Shown piece after piece: positions 12,301 through 20,640 of a stretch of DNA of 64,000 bases (within the stretch, counting starts at the first letter, position 1; the number at the start of each line of letters is the position of its first letter). Both the position numbers and the translations under genes were made by a program. The notes beneath the pieces are model-generated. The model was not told where the DNA came from, did not search any database, and saw only the letters and a program-made list of their open reading frames with translations. The stretch comes from JAEUQQ01 sp963697285 (GTDB lineage Bacteria > Acidobacteriota > Vicinamibacteria > Vicinamibacterales > JAFNAJ01), in NCBI GenBank assembly GCA_963697285.1, contig CAVONI010000012.1, forward strand, positions 62,001-126,000, written 5' to 3'.

Positions 12301-15300
12301 TCGTCGAACCCGGCGTCCCGTACGCCGGGAGCGCGTTGAACGCCATCACGAACGGAGCGGTGCGCCCGGTGAACGCAAACGTGTCGTTGATGTAGAAGTC
12401 GACAAAGGCCACATCGCCCGCTGCCACCGTGGCCGTGACGCGCGAGGTGGTGTACTCGATGACCCGGCCCTGGTTGTCGGCAACGAGCAAGGCCAGTTGC
12501 GGCGGCGTGCGGTCTGTGGTGGAGAAGGTGAAGTCGGGTCCGGCGGCCTGCGTCAGCCCAGACAGGTCGGTGGCCGGAGACACCTGGACACGGTAGGTCG
12601 TGTCCTCGTCCAGCGGACGCGTGGGCGTGAAGACGACGGCGGTGTTGCCGAGGATGAAGTCGATACGCCCGTCAATGGGTCCCTGCGGACCGGTCACCGT
12701 GACCGCCGGCGTCGCCGAGCGGGCCGGATCAATGGCCTCGGAGTACTTCACGCGGATGGTGGTGTAGATCGAGGTTCCGCTGGTTCCTGCGACCGGCGTG
12801 GTCTCGACAACCGCAGGCGGCGTCGTGTCCATCGTCGTGAACGACACGACGACGTCGCCGGCCATCTTCTTGCCCAGGCGATCTTCGACGCCCGTCACGC
12901 GCACGGTGTACCGAGACGACGACTGGAGCTGCGTGCCCACCAGCAGCCTGAAGCGGGCGACCGAGTCTCCGACCACGTCAACCAGGCCGGTCAGCGCACC
13001 GGCAGGACCGATGAGCGACAGCGTCGTGGCGTTGACGGTTGCCGTCGCGATCGGCTCTGTGAACGTGACACGGATCTCGGGCGTGAGCGACACGCCGACC
13101 GATCCGTCGGCCGGGCTCGTCTCGCCCACCGCGGGTGCCAGTTCATCGAGCGTGATGTTGCCGAGATCGACCGGGCCCGAGGCGATGATGTTGCCCGACG
13201 TCTTCGCAATCCCGGGGCCGATGGGATCCTGCAGGAACAGGGTGTAGAGGCCCGCCGTCACCGCGTCGAAGTGGAACACGCCGTCCTGGTCGCTCTCCGC
13301 GTAGAGCTTCGACGACCCACGACTGAACTCGGCCACGATGCCTGCCGCAGGCGACCCGTTCGCGAGCAGCACGCGCCCCTGCAGGCTCACCGACGGCTCG
13401 AGAACGATCTCGAGGCCGACCTTCGTCTCGCCGGGGTTGAGCACGTCGCCGACCGAGCCTCGCTGGCCCGCCAGGTTCGATGCCGTCACGGTGAACGTGC
13501 GCGCCGGCACGTTGACGAACGTGAACGTGCCGTCAGGCTCGGTGCCCTTCTGGCACGCGCCGCTGCACCCGCTGCCCGGCTGCCCGTACAGGCGCACCGT
13601 GGCGTTGGCGGCGGGAACCCGCGCGCTGTTCACGATCTCGTACACCGTGCCCTTGACGATGCTCAGCCCCATCAGGGTCACGGTGACGTCGGCCGTGTCG
13701 CCCTCGAAGAGGATCGAGCCGCCGGTCGTGCCGACGCTCTGGTTGCCCGTGACCTGGGCACTGGCCCGCACGGTGAACCGCCCGAGCGGGATCTCGGTCA
13801 CCAGGAACTGTCCGCCGGCATCTCCCGCCGTCGGACGACACCCCTCGCTCGGTGAACACACCTCGACCTGCGGGTTGGCCGCCGGACTTCCGTCGGGGTT
13901 CACGACGTGTCCCGTGACGCTGCCCGTGACACGGCGCACCACGGTCACGATCAACGGAACCTCGACGAGCTGGCCGGGCCGCGACACTTCGCCGCTCGCG
14001 CTGGCCGTGCCGACGACCGACCGGTTCGACGTGTGCAGGCTGAACGTGCCGACAGACGCGCCCGGGAACGAGAAGCTGCCGTCCACGCTGGTCGTGGTCG
14101 TCAGCGCGGGCAGGCCGCGACCCGACGGGGTCGCCTGGTGCAACGTGACCTGCCAGCCCTTGAGTGGCGCGAGCGTCCCGCCTTCGAGCACCACGCCGCG
14201 AACCACGCCGAGCGCCTCGAGCCGGATATCGACGGCAACCGGCTGAACACCGCCCGAGACCGACCCCGCGTTGCGGCCGCGACCGGCCGTGACCGGATCG
14301 AACGCATCCACCGAGAATCCGCCGACCGGCACCAGCGTCACCGAGTACCGACCAGTCGCGTCGGTCACGGCATAGGCCACCGGCCCCGCAGCGTTCGTGA
14401 GCACGACCTCCGCGTTGGGCACGGGCTGCGCCGCGCCCTCGGTGTCGAGCCGCGTCACCAGGCCTTCGACGGTTCCCGTGGCGTCGTACAGGTACACGTT
14501 GACGATGACGTCTTCGTTGTCGGTGACGACGCGCCCGGGCGCCCTGCCGGCGAATCCGTTCGCGTCCTCGGCCGCGACCACGAACTGGCCCTCTCCGAGC
14601 GAGTCGAACACGATCGTGCCGTCCACCGCCGTGCCGGTGCGCCGGGCCTTCGGGTAGGCGATCTGCTGGAGTTCGACGCTTGCGCCAGGCACGAGCGTGT
14701 GCCCGTCGCTGCGCACCACGCGGACCGTGACCCGCGCCCTGGCGAGCAACCGCACGCCGAGGTCGACGGTCTCGCCGGCCTTGACGGCGCCCCTGGCTTC
14801 GGCGACACGCGTGCCGTCGTTGGCGGTGATCGTGAACGCACCTGCGTTCACGATCGGGAACGAGAACCGGCCGGTGGCCGGGTCGGTCACGGCAAAGGCT
14901 TCCTGGATCCCTTGCGGGATCGAGACGCAGTTGGTCTCTCCCGTCTGCGAGTCCTCGCTGCAGAACACGATGACGGCGTTCGACACGAACTTCAACGACA
15001 CCTGGCGCGAGGTCACGGGCGTGATGCCATCTGGCTCGAACACCGTTCCGGTCAGCGTGCTCGTCGGCTGCAGGCGCAGGTCGACGTTGACGGTCTGCCC
15101 TGCCCCGGGCATCGACGCTTCGACGGCGACAGGTTCGGGACTGAACTGGCCTGCGGCTCTCAGGGTGAATGGGCCAGCCCAGACGTTCGTGAACTGGAAT
15201 TCGCCGGTCGTGAAGTTGTTGTCGACGACCTCGTAGTTCTGGACGTACTCGAACCGCACACCGATCCGGCCGCCCGCGACGACGAGGCGATCGCCTGAAA

Positions 15301-18300
15301 TGGCGACGCGCGCAGGCAGTGGCGTGTCCTGGCAGTCGGGTCCGGGCTGGCATCCCGCGGGCCTCGCCCGCAACACGCGTCCCGTGACGATGCCGCCCGT
15401 TCCGCGGAAGCGGATGTCGGCCTTCACCACCTGCTGGTTGTATCGAACCGCGAAGGTGACGAGGTTGCCGTCCGTGAGACCGCTCCTGAAGGCAGACGCC
15501 GTGTACTTTCCCGCCAGGAGGCCCGACACGCGGTAGGCGCCGGCAGCGTCGGTCATCGCTTCGCCTTTGACACACACGGCGTCGTTCCCGTACTCGTCGT
15601 AGCACTCCTGGAGCACGTAGACCTTGACGCCCGCCTGTGCGACGCCGTGCGCGTCTGACACGATGCCCGCGACGGCCCCGACGGCTTCGAGCACCACGGT
15701 GGTGTGCACGACCTCGCCTTCGACGACGATGTCGACGGTCGATCGGCCGGTTGACTGCATGCCGGGGCTCACCGCGACGATCTCGCGCCGGCCGACGGGA
15801 ACATCGGTGAGCGTGAACGTCCCGTTCACCGGATTGACGGTGGCGATGCTGAGTCCGCCTCCCACCTGCGCGTCGGTGACCGGACGCCCGTTCTGGTCGA
15901 GGACGACACCGGTGACGGTGCCGAAGCCGCCGGCCATCAGGAGGTTGAAGTTGATCGTCTGGTTCTCGGCGAGCGTGAGACGTGCCTGCCCCTCCTGGAG
16001 CGCGGCCTGGTCGAACGTGTAGAGCCGCAGCTCGCCGGCCGTGATCGTGTCGAACGCGAACGCGCCGTCGACGCCGCTGGTGACGATCGCGATCGCGCAT
16101 TCAGCCGGTTCACCCTGGTTTGGCGGGGGCGGCAGCGGACACCGCACGCCTGTCTGCGAACGGTTGCGGTAGTAGGCCACCACGGGCACGCCCGACACGC
16201 CGGTCACGCCATCGGCGCGCACGACGTGGCCGGTGACGGTCCCGGTCTTCACCGTGATGCCGGTCGTGTCGACGTCGAGCAGGACGAGGTCGCGCGTGAT
16301 GGTCGCACCGGCAAAGGGGATGAACTCGCTGACGAAGATCTGCGCGGGGCGGGCGGTGTTCACCGCCTCGACGAGGATGTTGCCGACGGGGATGCGCTGG
16401 ATCTCGAATCGCCCAAGCGCGTCGGTCGTCGCGCCGTACTGGCTCTGATCGGTGAGGCTCGTGACGCGGAGGTTCGAGTTGGCGAGCGGCGTGACGCCGT
16501 CTTCGGCGAGCGTGCGACCGGCGAGCGTGCCGCGCCCGAGGAACACGACGTTGACGTTGAGTCGCTGGCCGTTGCGCGCGATCTGGAACCGCTGGATGCG
16601 GATGTCGTCGTTCTCGGGATCGAGCGCCACGAACTTGATCGCCCGTGGTGGCATCAGGACGTAGTCGAACTGGTACCGGCCCTCGGCATCCGCGCTCTCC
16701 GACGCGATGCCGATGACCAGCGTGCCTTTCTCGTCGCACTCGTACTCGTAGAAGAGCCTGACCTCGGCGCCGCTGGCGGGCGTGCCGTCGGCCTTCAGGA
16801 TCTGCCCGGAGACGACGCCGGCCGGTCCGGCCAGCGTGGCCAGAATCGGCGTGGTGACCGCGCCCATCGACTGACCGGATGTGTCGGTGACGCCGTCCAC
16901 CGTGATCGCGCGGGCGACGAACGGTCCAAAGGGTTCGCGCAACGCGACGTACGCGATGCGGCGGCCCGGCTGCAGCGCGACGCTCACGACGCGGTTCCCG
17001 TCGATCCGGAACGCGGTGATCTCCTCGGGGCGCACCTTGTCCTGCACGCTCTCCCTGGTGATCTCCTCGCTGAACAGGACGGCAACGACCCGGCCTGCGG
17101 CGTGGCGCCTGTTGCTGAGGTCCTCCTGCGGACACCCGACGATGTCGGCTTCGCCGATCTGCACGGCACCCAGGACAGTGGGTGCAGGATCGTTGACGAC
17201 CACGGGTATCGCGGAACGCTCCTGCGGCGTGTCGAGGCCCTCCGGCGCGAAACCGACCTGGTACGGATCGGTCGGGTCGTGCTCGATCACCGGCACGTCG
17301 GTGGCGTCGACATTCGCAAACGCCGCGAACCGGAGCCTGCCATCTGCGCCTGGATACGCGACGCTGGCTGAGTACGGCGCCGCCGCGTCGCCCCCGGCGC
17401 GCCGGGCCACGCGGACGGTGTAGGCGCCCTGCTCCGGCACCGCCACGATCAGCATCTGCGCCGTGATGGTCGCGCCATCCTTGAACGTCAGCACGTCACC
17501 GAACGGGATCTCCTTGATCACCTTCGTCCCGTCCAGGCCGCCGAGACGGCGGCCCGCGCCGTCAACGAGCACCGCGTCAACCGGCAGCGCAGCGCCGCCC
17601 GGCCCCGCCAGCACGATCGACACGTGGCCCGGCCGCGAGGTGTATCGCTCTGCCATCGCGCGGTGGAACGCCAGCGGGTCGTTCCCGAGGTCGGGCTGCA
17701 GCACCGCGGCGATCGCGTCGGCGAACACGTCGCCGCGCACCGACTTGCGGCGGACCAGGTCGAAGCCCGTGACGTCTGCCTGCAGCGACTGGAGCATCCC
17801 GGTCGTGTCGTCAGCGGGGACGCGCGTGCCCAACGTGGCGTACTCGCTGCCGAGATAGTCCATCCACAGGCCAGCAGCACTGGCTGGCAACGGCTCGCCC
17901 AGCAGGTGACGGAAGCCTGCCTCCGCAGTTTCGACGGCGCGGTCGAGCACGATTCGCTTCGAGAATCGCTGGAGATCTTTTGGTAGCGCCGCGGGCGGCG
18001 CCGTGGCCACGGCCCATGCACGTCCGAGCAGGCCGATGGCAGCGTCGCGCAGGTTCTGCGGCAGCGAGCCCGCTTCCTTCGGCAGCACCAGGGAGTCGGG
18101 CGACAACGGGATGCCGAACTCGCCGACACCGGTCTTCAGCGCGAAGCGGCCCGCGACGTTCTCGTCGGAGTCGAGCGTCGCAGCGGTGACCGAGCCCGTG
18201 CGCTGCGAGATCAGCCTGAACGACACCGACGCCGAGTCGTTCGGCGCGATGTACTCGATGCTCTTGCTGGGCTCGTCGTCGAGGCGGGCGCCGCTGATGT

Positions 18301-19684
18301 TCTGCGAGAACAGGTTCACGCTGACGAAGTTCGCCGGTGAATCCGAGGTGTTGGTGACCGTCACGTCGAGCGTGTAGGCCTCGCCCGCGTTGACGACGTC
18401 GGGGTGCGTGAAGGTGAGGGTGAACTTCGGGTTGCGCACGAGCACGACGCCTGCGGCCCGCCCGCGGATCGGAACGGGGCCGACCGGCATCCCGTTCAAC
18501 GTGCCCGCGATCTCCATCTCGACGACGTGCGTGCCTTCGCGCCGGCCCTCGACCAGGTACTCTGCGCTGCCGGTCTCGCCGGGGCCCAGCGTCGTGATGT
18601 CGTCGCCGTTCCCGAGCTTGCCGTCGGGCCCAGCCTGGCGGACGGGCACGACGCGCGGCGACTCGCCGGCGGCCGTGCGCGCCATCTGCAGCGGGTCGTC
18701 GTTCGAGCCCACCACGTTGTCGGGGCCCGGCGGCAGGACGATGCTCGCGCTCAACTCGCTGACAACGAGGTTCGATCCCGTGGGCGCAACGTTGGCGACC
18801 ATCAGGAGGACGCTGAAGAACTGGTTCAGGAAGCCGATGTCGCCGGGAATGACGATGACGCCGGGGATCGGCGGCACGTAGAAGTCCTGGCTGGCGCTCG
18901 GAGCATCCAGCTTCAGCGTGAACCCGGTCACGCTGAGGTTGGGAATCCGCGACTGGATCTGCAGCATGTCGGGGATGATGGTGCCCAGGTCGCGCAGCAT
19001 GGGCGGGTCGATGAGCGACAGCGCCGCCGTGCTGACGTCGACGTTCGCCGGGGGCAGGATCGTCGGGAGCACCACCGGGAACGTGATGTCGATCTTCGAC
19101 CCGTCGTCGATGGCGAAGGCCGCCGTGAAGTTGTAGGCCTGGTAGTTCGACCGATCGAAGACGATGCCCTTCTCGCGGATCTCGTCTGCCGTCAGCGCGC
19201 GCGCCGTGACCGTGGTCACGAGGAGTTTCTCGATCACGTCGATCTTCACGCTCTGCGGCGAGCCGTACAGCAGGATCTCGCCGTTGCTGACCAACCGGAT
19301 GTTCTCGAGCGTGTGGGTGCCGGGGATGGTGAGGATCGGGATGTTGAACGGCGAGTTGGGGCGGACGGCAAGTTCCCTGGGCTCGGCGAAGCTTGGTCCT
19401 CGCAGCGTGGCGCGGACTTCTGCGTCGGGCGCAAAGGGCGGGAGGTTGGCCGGCAGTTGCGGCGTCTGGAGGAACGTGCTGACGATGGTGGCAAAGTCCT
19501 TGGGGACGGTCTGCTGGGCGGGCTCGACCTTGAGGCCGATGCCGTACAGCGTGATCTCCTCGCGGCCCAGGAATCGCGCCTGCGACTGCGCCTGAGCCGA
19601 CGAGACCCCTGCCATCACCAGCGCCGCACTTGCCAGCACCAGCCTGAGACACGCGCCGAAGGGCACTCCGGATCGTCTGGACAC
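9278..19684 (-). CDS. Giant secreted modular protein A, N-terminal 3,468 codons
   Basis: A GTG start at 19684 is preceded by GGAG at 7-nt spacing. The product begins with an export signal (LRLVLASAALVMAG then AQAQS). Residues 1-390 are unassigned. A NEW3/CARDB-like domain follows (about 18.45-18.2 kb, LTFTHPDVVNAGEAYTLDV). Next come many CarboxypepD_reg units (16.85-13.2 kb, hallmark G.V...DG.P...A.V). Two Big_5-like Ig domains lie at about 13.15-12.5 kb (ETSPADGSVGVSLTPEIRV). Four Ig-like repeats at 12.5-11.3 kb use the stem VSITGVTSGERVQPGQSL or relatives, and further CarboxypepD_reg units run to 9.36 kb. The frame then collapses into Arg-rich sequence because of an apparent extra base near 9358 (TTCCAACG for expected TTCAACG). 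Protein A continues in the next frame. With its downstream parts it exceeds 6,500 residues. It lies 89 bp downstream of the PPIase gene on the same strand, probably in one operon. No enzymatic domain is visible. Confidence 0.85.
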   Translation of the reverse strand: MSRRSGVPFGACLRLVLASAALVMAGVSSAQAQSQARFLGREEITLYGIGLKVEPAQQTVPKDFATIVSTFLQTPQLPANLPPFAPDAEVRATLRGPSFAEPRELAVRPNSPFNIPILTIPGTHTLENIRLVSNGEILLYGSPQSVKIDVIEKLLVTTVTARALTADEIREKGIVFDRSNYQAYNFTAAFAIDDGSKIDITFPVVLPTILPPANVDVSTAALSLIDPPMLRDLGTIIPDMLQIQSRIPNLSVTGFTLKLDAPSASQDFYVPPIPGVIVIPGDIGFLNQFFSVLLMVANVAPTGSNLVVSELSASIVLPPGPDNVVGSNDDPLQMARTAAGESPRVVPVRQAGPDGKLGNGDDITTLGPGETGSAEYLVEGRREGTHVVEMEIAGTLNGMPVGPVPIRGRAAGVVLVRNPKFTLTFTHPDVVNAGEAYTLDVTVTNTSDSPANFVSVNLFSQNISGARLDDEPSKSIEYIAPNDSASVSFRLISQRTGSVTAATLDSDENVAGRFALKTGVGEFGIPLSPDSLVLPKEAGSLPQNLRDAAIGLLGRAWAVATAPPAALPKDLQRFSKRIVLDRAVETAEAGFRHLLGEPLPASAAGLWMDYLGSEYATLGTRVPADDTTGMLQSLQADVTGFDLVRRKSVRGDVFADAIAAVLQPDLGNDPLAFHRAMAERYTSRPGHVSIVLAGPGGAALPVDAVLVDGAGRRLGGLDGTKVIKEIPFGDVLTFKDGATITAQMLIVAVPEQGAYTVRVARRAGGDAAAPYSASVAYPGADGRLRFAAFANVDATDVPVIEHDPTDPYQVGFAPEGLDTPQERSAIPVVVNDPAPTVLGAVQIGEADIVGCPQEDLSNRRHAAGRVVAVLFSEEITRESVQDKVRPEEITAFRIDGNRVVSVALQPGRRIAYVALREPFGPFVARAITVDGVTDTSGQSMGAVTTPILATLAGPAGVVSGQILKADGTPASGAEVRLFYEYECDEKGTLVIGIASESADAEGRYQFDYVLMPPRAIKFVALDPENDDIRIQRFQIARNGQRLNVNVVFLGRGTLAGRTLAEDGVTPLANSNLRVTSLTDQSQYGATTDALGRFEIQRIPVGNILVEAVNTARPAQIFVSEFIPFAGATITRDLVLLDVDTTGITVKTGTVTGHVVRADGVTGVSGVPVVAYYRNRSQTGVRCPLPPPPNQGEPAECAIAIVTSGVDGAFAFDTITAGELRLYTFDQAALQEGQARLTLAENQTINFNLLMAGGFGTVTGVVLDQNGRPVTDAQVGGGLSIATVNPVNGTFTLTDVPVGRREIVAVSPGMQSTGRSTVDIVVEGEVVHTTVVLEAVGAVAGIVSDAHGVAQAGVKVYVLQECYDEYGNDAVCVKGEAMTDAAGAYRVSGLLAGKYTASAFRSGLTDGNLVTFAVRYNQQVVKADIRFRGTGGIVTGRVLRARPAGCQPGPDCQDTPLPARVAISGDRLVVAGGRIGVRFEYVQNYEVVDNNFTTGEFQFTNVWAGPFTLRAAGQFSPEPVAVEASMPGAGQTVNVDLRLQPTSTLTGTVFEPDGITPVTSRQVSLKFVSNAVIVFCSEDSQTGETNCVSIPQGIQEAFAVTDPATGRFSFPIVNAGAFTITANDGTRVAEARGAVKAGETVDLGVRLLARARVTVRVVRSDGHTLVPGASVELQQIAYPKARRTGTAVDGTIVFDSLGEGQFVVAAEDANGFAGRAPGRVVTDNEDVIVNVYLYDATGTVEGLVTRLDTEGAAQPVPNAEVVLTNAAGPVAYAVTDATGRYSVTLVPVGGFSVDAFDPVTAGRGRNAGSVSGGVQPVAVDIRLEALGVVRGVVLEGGTLAPLKGWQVTLHQATPSGRGLPALTTTTSVDGSFSFPGASVGTFSLHTSNRSVVGTASASGEVSRPGQLVEVPLIVTVVRRVTGSVTGHVVNPDGSPAANPQVEVCSPSEGCRPTAGDAGGQFLVTEIPLGRFTVRASAQVTGNQSVGTTGGSILFEGDTADVTVTLMGLSIVKGTVYEIVNSARVPAANATVRLYGQPGSGCSGACQKGTEPDGTFTFVNVPARTFTVTASNLAGQRGSVGDVLNPGETKVGLEIVLEPSVSLQGRVLLANGSPAAGIVAEFSRGSSKLYAESDQDGVFHFDAVTAGLYTLFLQDPIGPGIAKTSGNIIASGPVDLGNITLDELAPAVGETSPADGSVGVSLTPEIRVTFTEPIATATVNATTLSLIGPAGALTGLVDVVGDSVARFRLLVGTQLQSSSRYTVRVTGVEDRLGKKMAGDVVVSFTTMDTTPPAVVETTPVAGTSGTSIYTTIRVKYSEAIDPARSATPAVTVTGPQGPIDGRIDFILGNTAVVFTPTRPLDEDTTYRVQVSPATDLSGLTQAAGPDFTFSTTDRTPPQLALLVADNQGRVIEYTTSRVTATVAAGDVAFVDFYINDTFAFTGRTAPFVMAFNALPAYGTPGSTIRLAAIATDTSGNRGVPVATSVDVIADAPPIASITNPASGLLAANGQRIDVTVHGTDDVGVTQVGFKARVGAATISALSRTLPAAVIDSTQVFTFYVPASLAPGSTITLEASVVDTRAHLAAATPVPVGVLDAVGPAVSITGVTSGERVQPGQSLTVVVSAKDPGKVAKIGFVASNAAAFASERIIAPAQSDVVTTFSFTVPQNASSGSRVDLDAYAIDVAGNRTNAARLVLPVADRVSPTVALRTDSGSLYMVPGHTVNVIVEGNDDIAVATLTLTAAGGFVTSESYAVPGATATASHTFVVNVPANLADGTTTTLTARATDWSGNLSTPVAMTLTARSIVQVTLPPSIVVRAGETAPITVALPAPATSSLTVELRSTKPGVASVTPSVTFAAGESAKAASVQGVSGGTAQIEALVAGIVRGSSTVAVSGGIVRGTVVAGGPVEGADVTVFHGGTPITTTTDQNGAFDVEGVIGTTQGRAFSVRATNGTLLGYTDAMLSVQGGWAVVEVVLVPLSTISGTVFEPDGTTAAGAGVRVDLFEAAHPTTILDTRFTDETGHYEFRLVASGSYRLEASDLVGNRGRATATVGTSGQEVIVPISFLGRGTVAGIVRDALGAPVANAQLTLHASSIFGNAAARTGTSGVDGRFAFADVYLGTFTVSAYDALSRQGGSTAGSLTTPGEQAEITVQLSSYGHLRGTVFRSDAVTKVAAAEVSVVCGGGRYSTTTDADGGFAFDFLPFAGFTISVTDPGTRALGRATGAFTVSGETARVDVVLMAQGAVLVTVTDANGTRVNGATVSVTVRNGALSDAMSGQTGPLNGEDGKLLLSPLMVGSFTAQASKSGLSGQASGTVTDGGQALVTIQLEPTASITGTVLDHDAQTPANGSVRATSQGAPWATYWATIAQGSYTFPAMKLGTYTLEVYDTSSRMRARSAAGVALTANGQVETRDFTFVALGTVTGFVLPPIAGYAVHGIPVEVRSFQRDVRRGALHDHRSRRRVHDERRCRR

Positions 19685-19738
19685 GGTCAGACTCCGTCGG
19701 TATTTGGTGCCGAACCTCGTGGCCGTTCACGCACCGGC

Positions 19739-19753
19739 GCGGCACGGTGCCGC
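19739..19753. other. Inverted repeat between PPIase and giant gene A
   Basis: GCGGCACGGTGCCGC is a 7-bp perfect inverted repeat with a single central base. It lies in the 89-bp gap between the PPIase stop (19774) and the GTG start of giant gene A (19684). There is no following T-run on either strand, so it is not a canonical intrinsic terminator. It could be an mRNA hairpin that adjusts expression between the cistrons or an operator half-site pair. The role is unassigned. Confidence 0.3.
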
Positions 19754-19773
19754 TGCCGATGTCTTGCCCACCC

Positions 19774-20640
19774 TCAGCGTCCCAGCTTGCCGAGCGCGTC
19801 CTTGTTGACGACGACCGAGTACTTCTGCGCCAGTGCGCGCGTGAACTGCTCCAGCGCCGTCGCGACCATCCGCCGCTTCACCTCTGCCTGCAGCTTCTCG
19901 AACGACGGGACGATGCCGGCGTCGATCTCGTCGGCACGAATCACGTGCACACCGAAACTGCTGGCCACCGGCAGGCTCACCTCGCCGGCCTTCAGCGCGA
20001 ACAGCGCGTCTTCGAAGGGCTTCACCATGAGGCCGCGCGGGATCCACCCCAGTTCGCCACCTTTGTCCTTGCTCGTGGGATCGACGCTGCGTTCCCTGGC
20101 GACCTGGTCGAACGGCGCGCCGGCGAGCAGCGCGGCACGGGCGGCCTCCGCGTCGTCATGCGTCCTGAGCAGGATGTGGCGGGCCTTCACACGGTCCACC
20201 GTCCTGAACGCGTCCCGGTGCGCCTCGAAGTACAGCCGCGCGGCGTCGTCGGTCGGCGTCAGCTCGGCGGTCTTCGCCTCGAGCCATGCCTGCGCGAGCA
20301 CTTCTGCCGTGAGCTGCGCGATGCGGAAGCGCACGTCGGGCCGCGTATCGAGCTTCTCGTCGCGGGCAGCCAGCGCCATGGCGCGCTCGGCCACCAACGC
20401 GTCGAGCAGTTCGGCGCGGCCTTCGGGCGTGATGGTCTTCAGCGTGGTCGCGTAGTCCTTCCTGGCGCGGAGCACGCCCAGCCACCGGGCAAAGTCGTCG
20501 GCGGTGATCGGATCACCGCCGACCGTCGCGAGGGCTGACGCCTCGCTGGCGGTTGGCAGCGGTTGCGCGGCGACAGGACTCGCGGCCATGAGGACTGCGA
20601 GCGCACCCGCGCTGGCGAGCCGACGAGCGATCGCGGTCAC
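19774..20640 (-). CDS. Periplasmic parvulin-type peptidyl-prolyl cis-trans isomerase (SurA/PrsA-like)
   Basis: The product is 288 residues from a GTG at 20640 that overlaps the preceding stop codon as GTGA. A signal peptide covers about residues 1-25 (LASAGALAVLMAA, cleavage after VAA). Residues 35-145 are a helical SurA_N-like chaperone region. Residues 150-240 are a rotamase (parvulin) domain with the family landmarks VKARHILLRT, KDKGGELGWIPRG and FGVHVIRADE. A charged C-terminal helix follows. Parvulins of this type isomerise Xaa-Pro bonds and assist folding of exported proteins in the periplasm. An upstream in-frame start would lie inside the previous gene and is unlikely. The 4-bp overlap with giant gene B and the short gap to giant gene A imply co-transcription. 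Dedicated service to these two enormous secreted proteins is an inference. Confidence 0.88.
   Translation of the reverse strand: MTAIARRLASAGALAVLMAASPVAAQPLPTASEASALATVGGDPITADDFARWLGVLRARKDYATTLKTITPEGRAELLDALVAERAMALAARDEKLDTRPDVRFRIAQLTAEVLAQAWLEAKTAELTPTDDAARLYFEAHRDAFRTVDRVKARHILLRTHDDAEAARAALLAGAPFDQVARERSVDPTSKDKGGELGWIPRGLMVKPFEDALFALKAGEVSLPVASSFGVHVIRADEIDAGIVPSFEKLQAEVKRRMVATALEQFTRALAQKYSVVVNKDALGKLGR

Noticed and set aside
18404..20455. 683-codon plus-strand open frame across the start of giant gene A and the PPIase
   Set aside because: Arg/His/Asp-rich composition without motifs; opposite strand codes for the PPIase and a signal peptide with clear family features. A shadow of high GC content.
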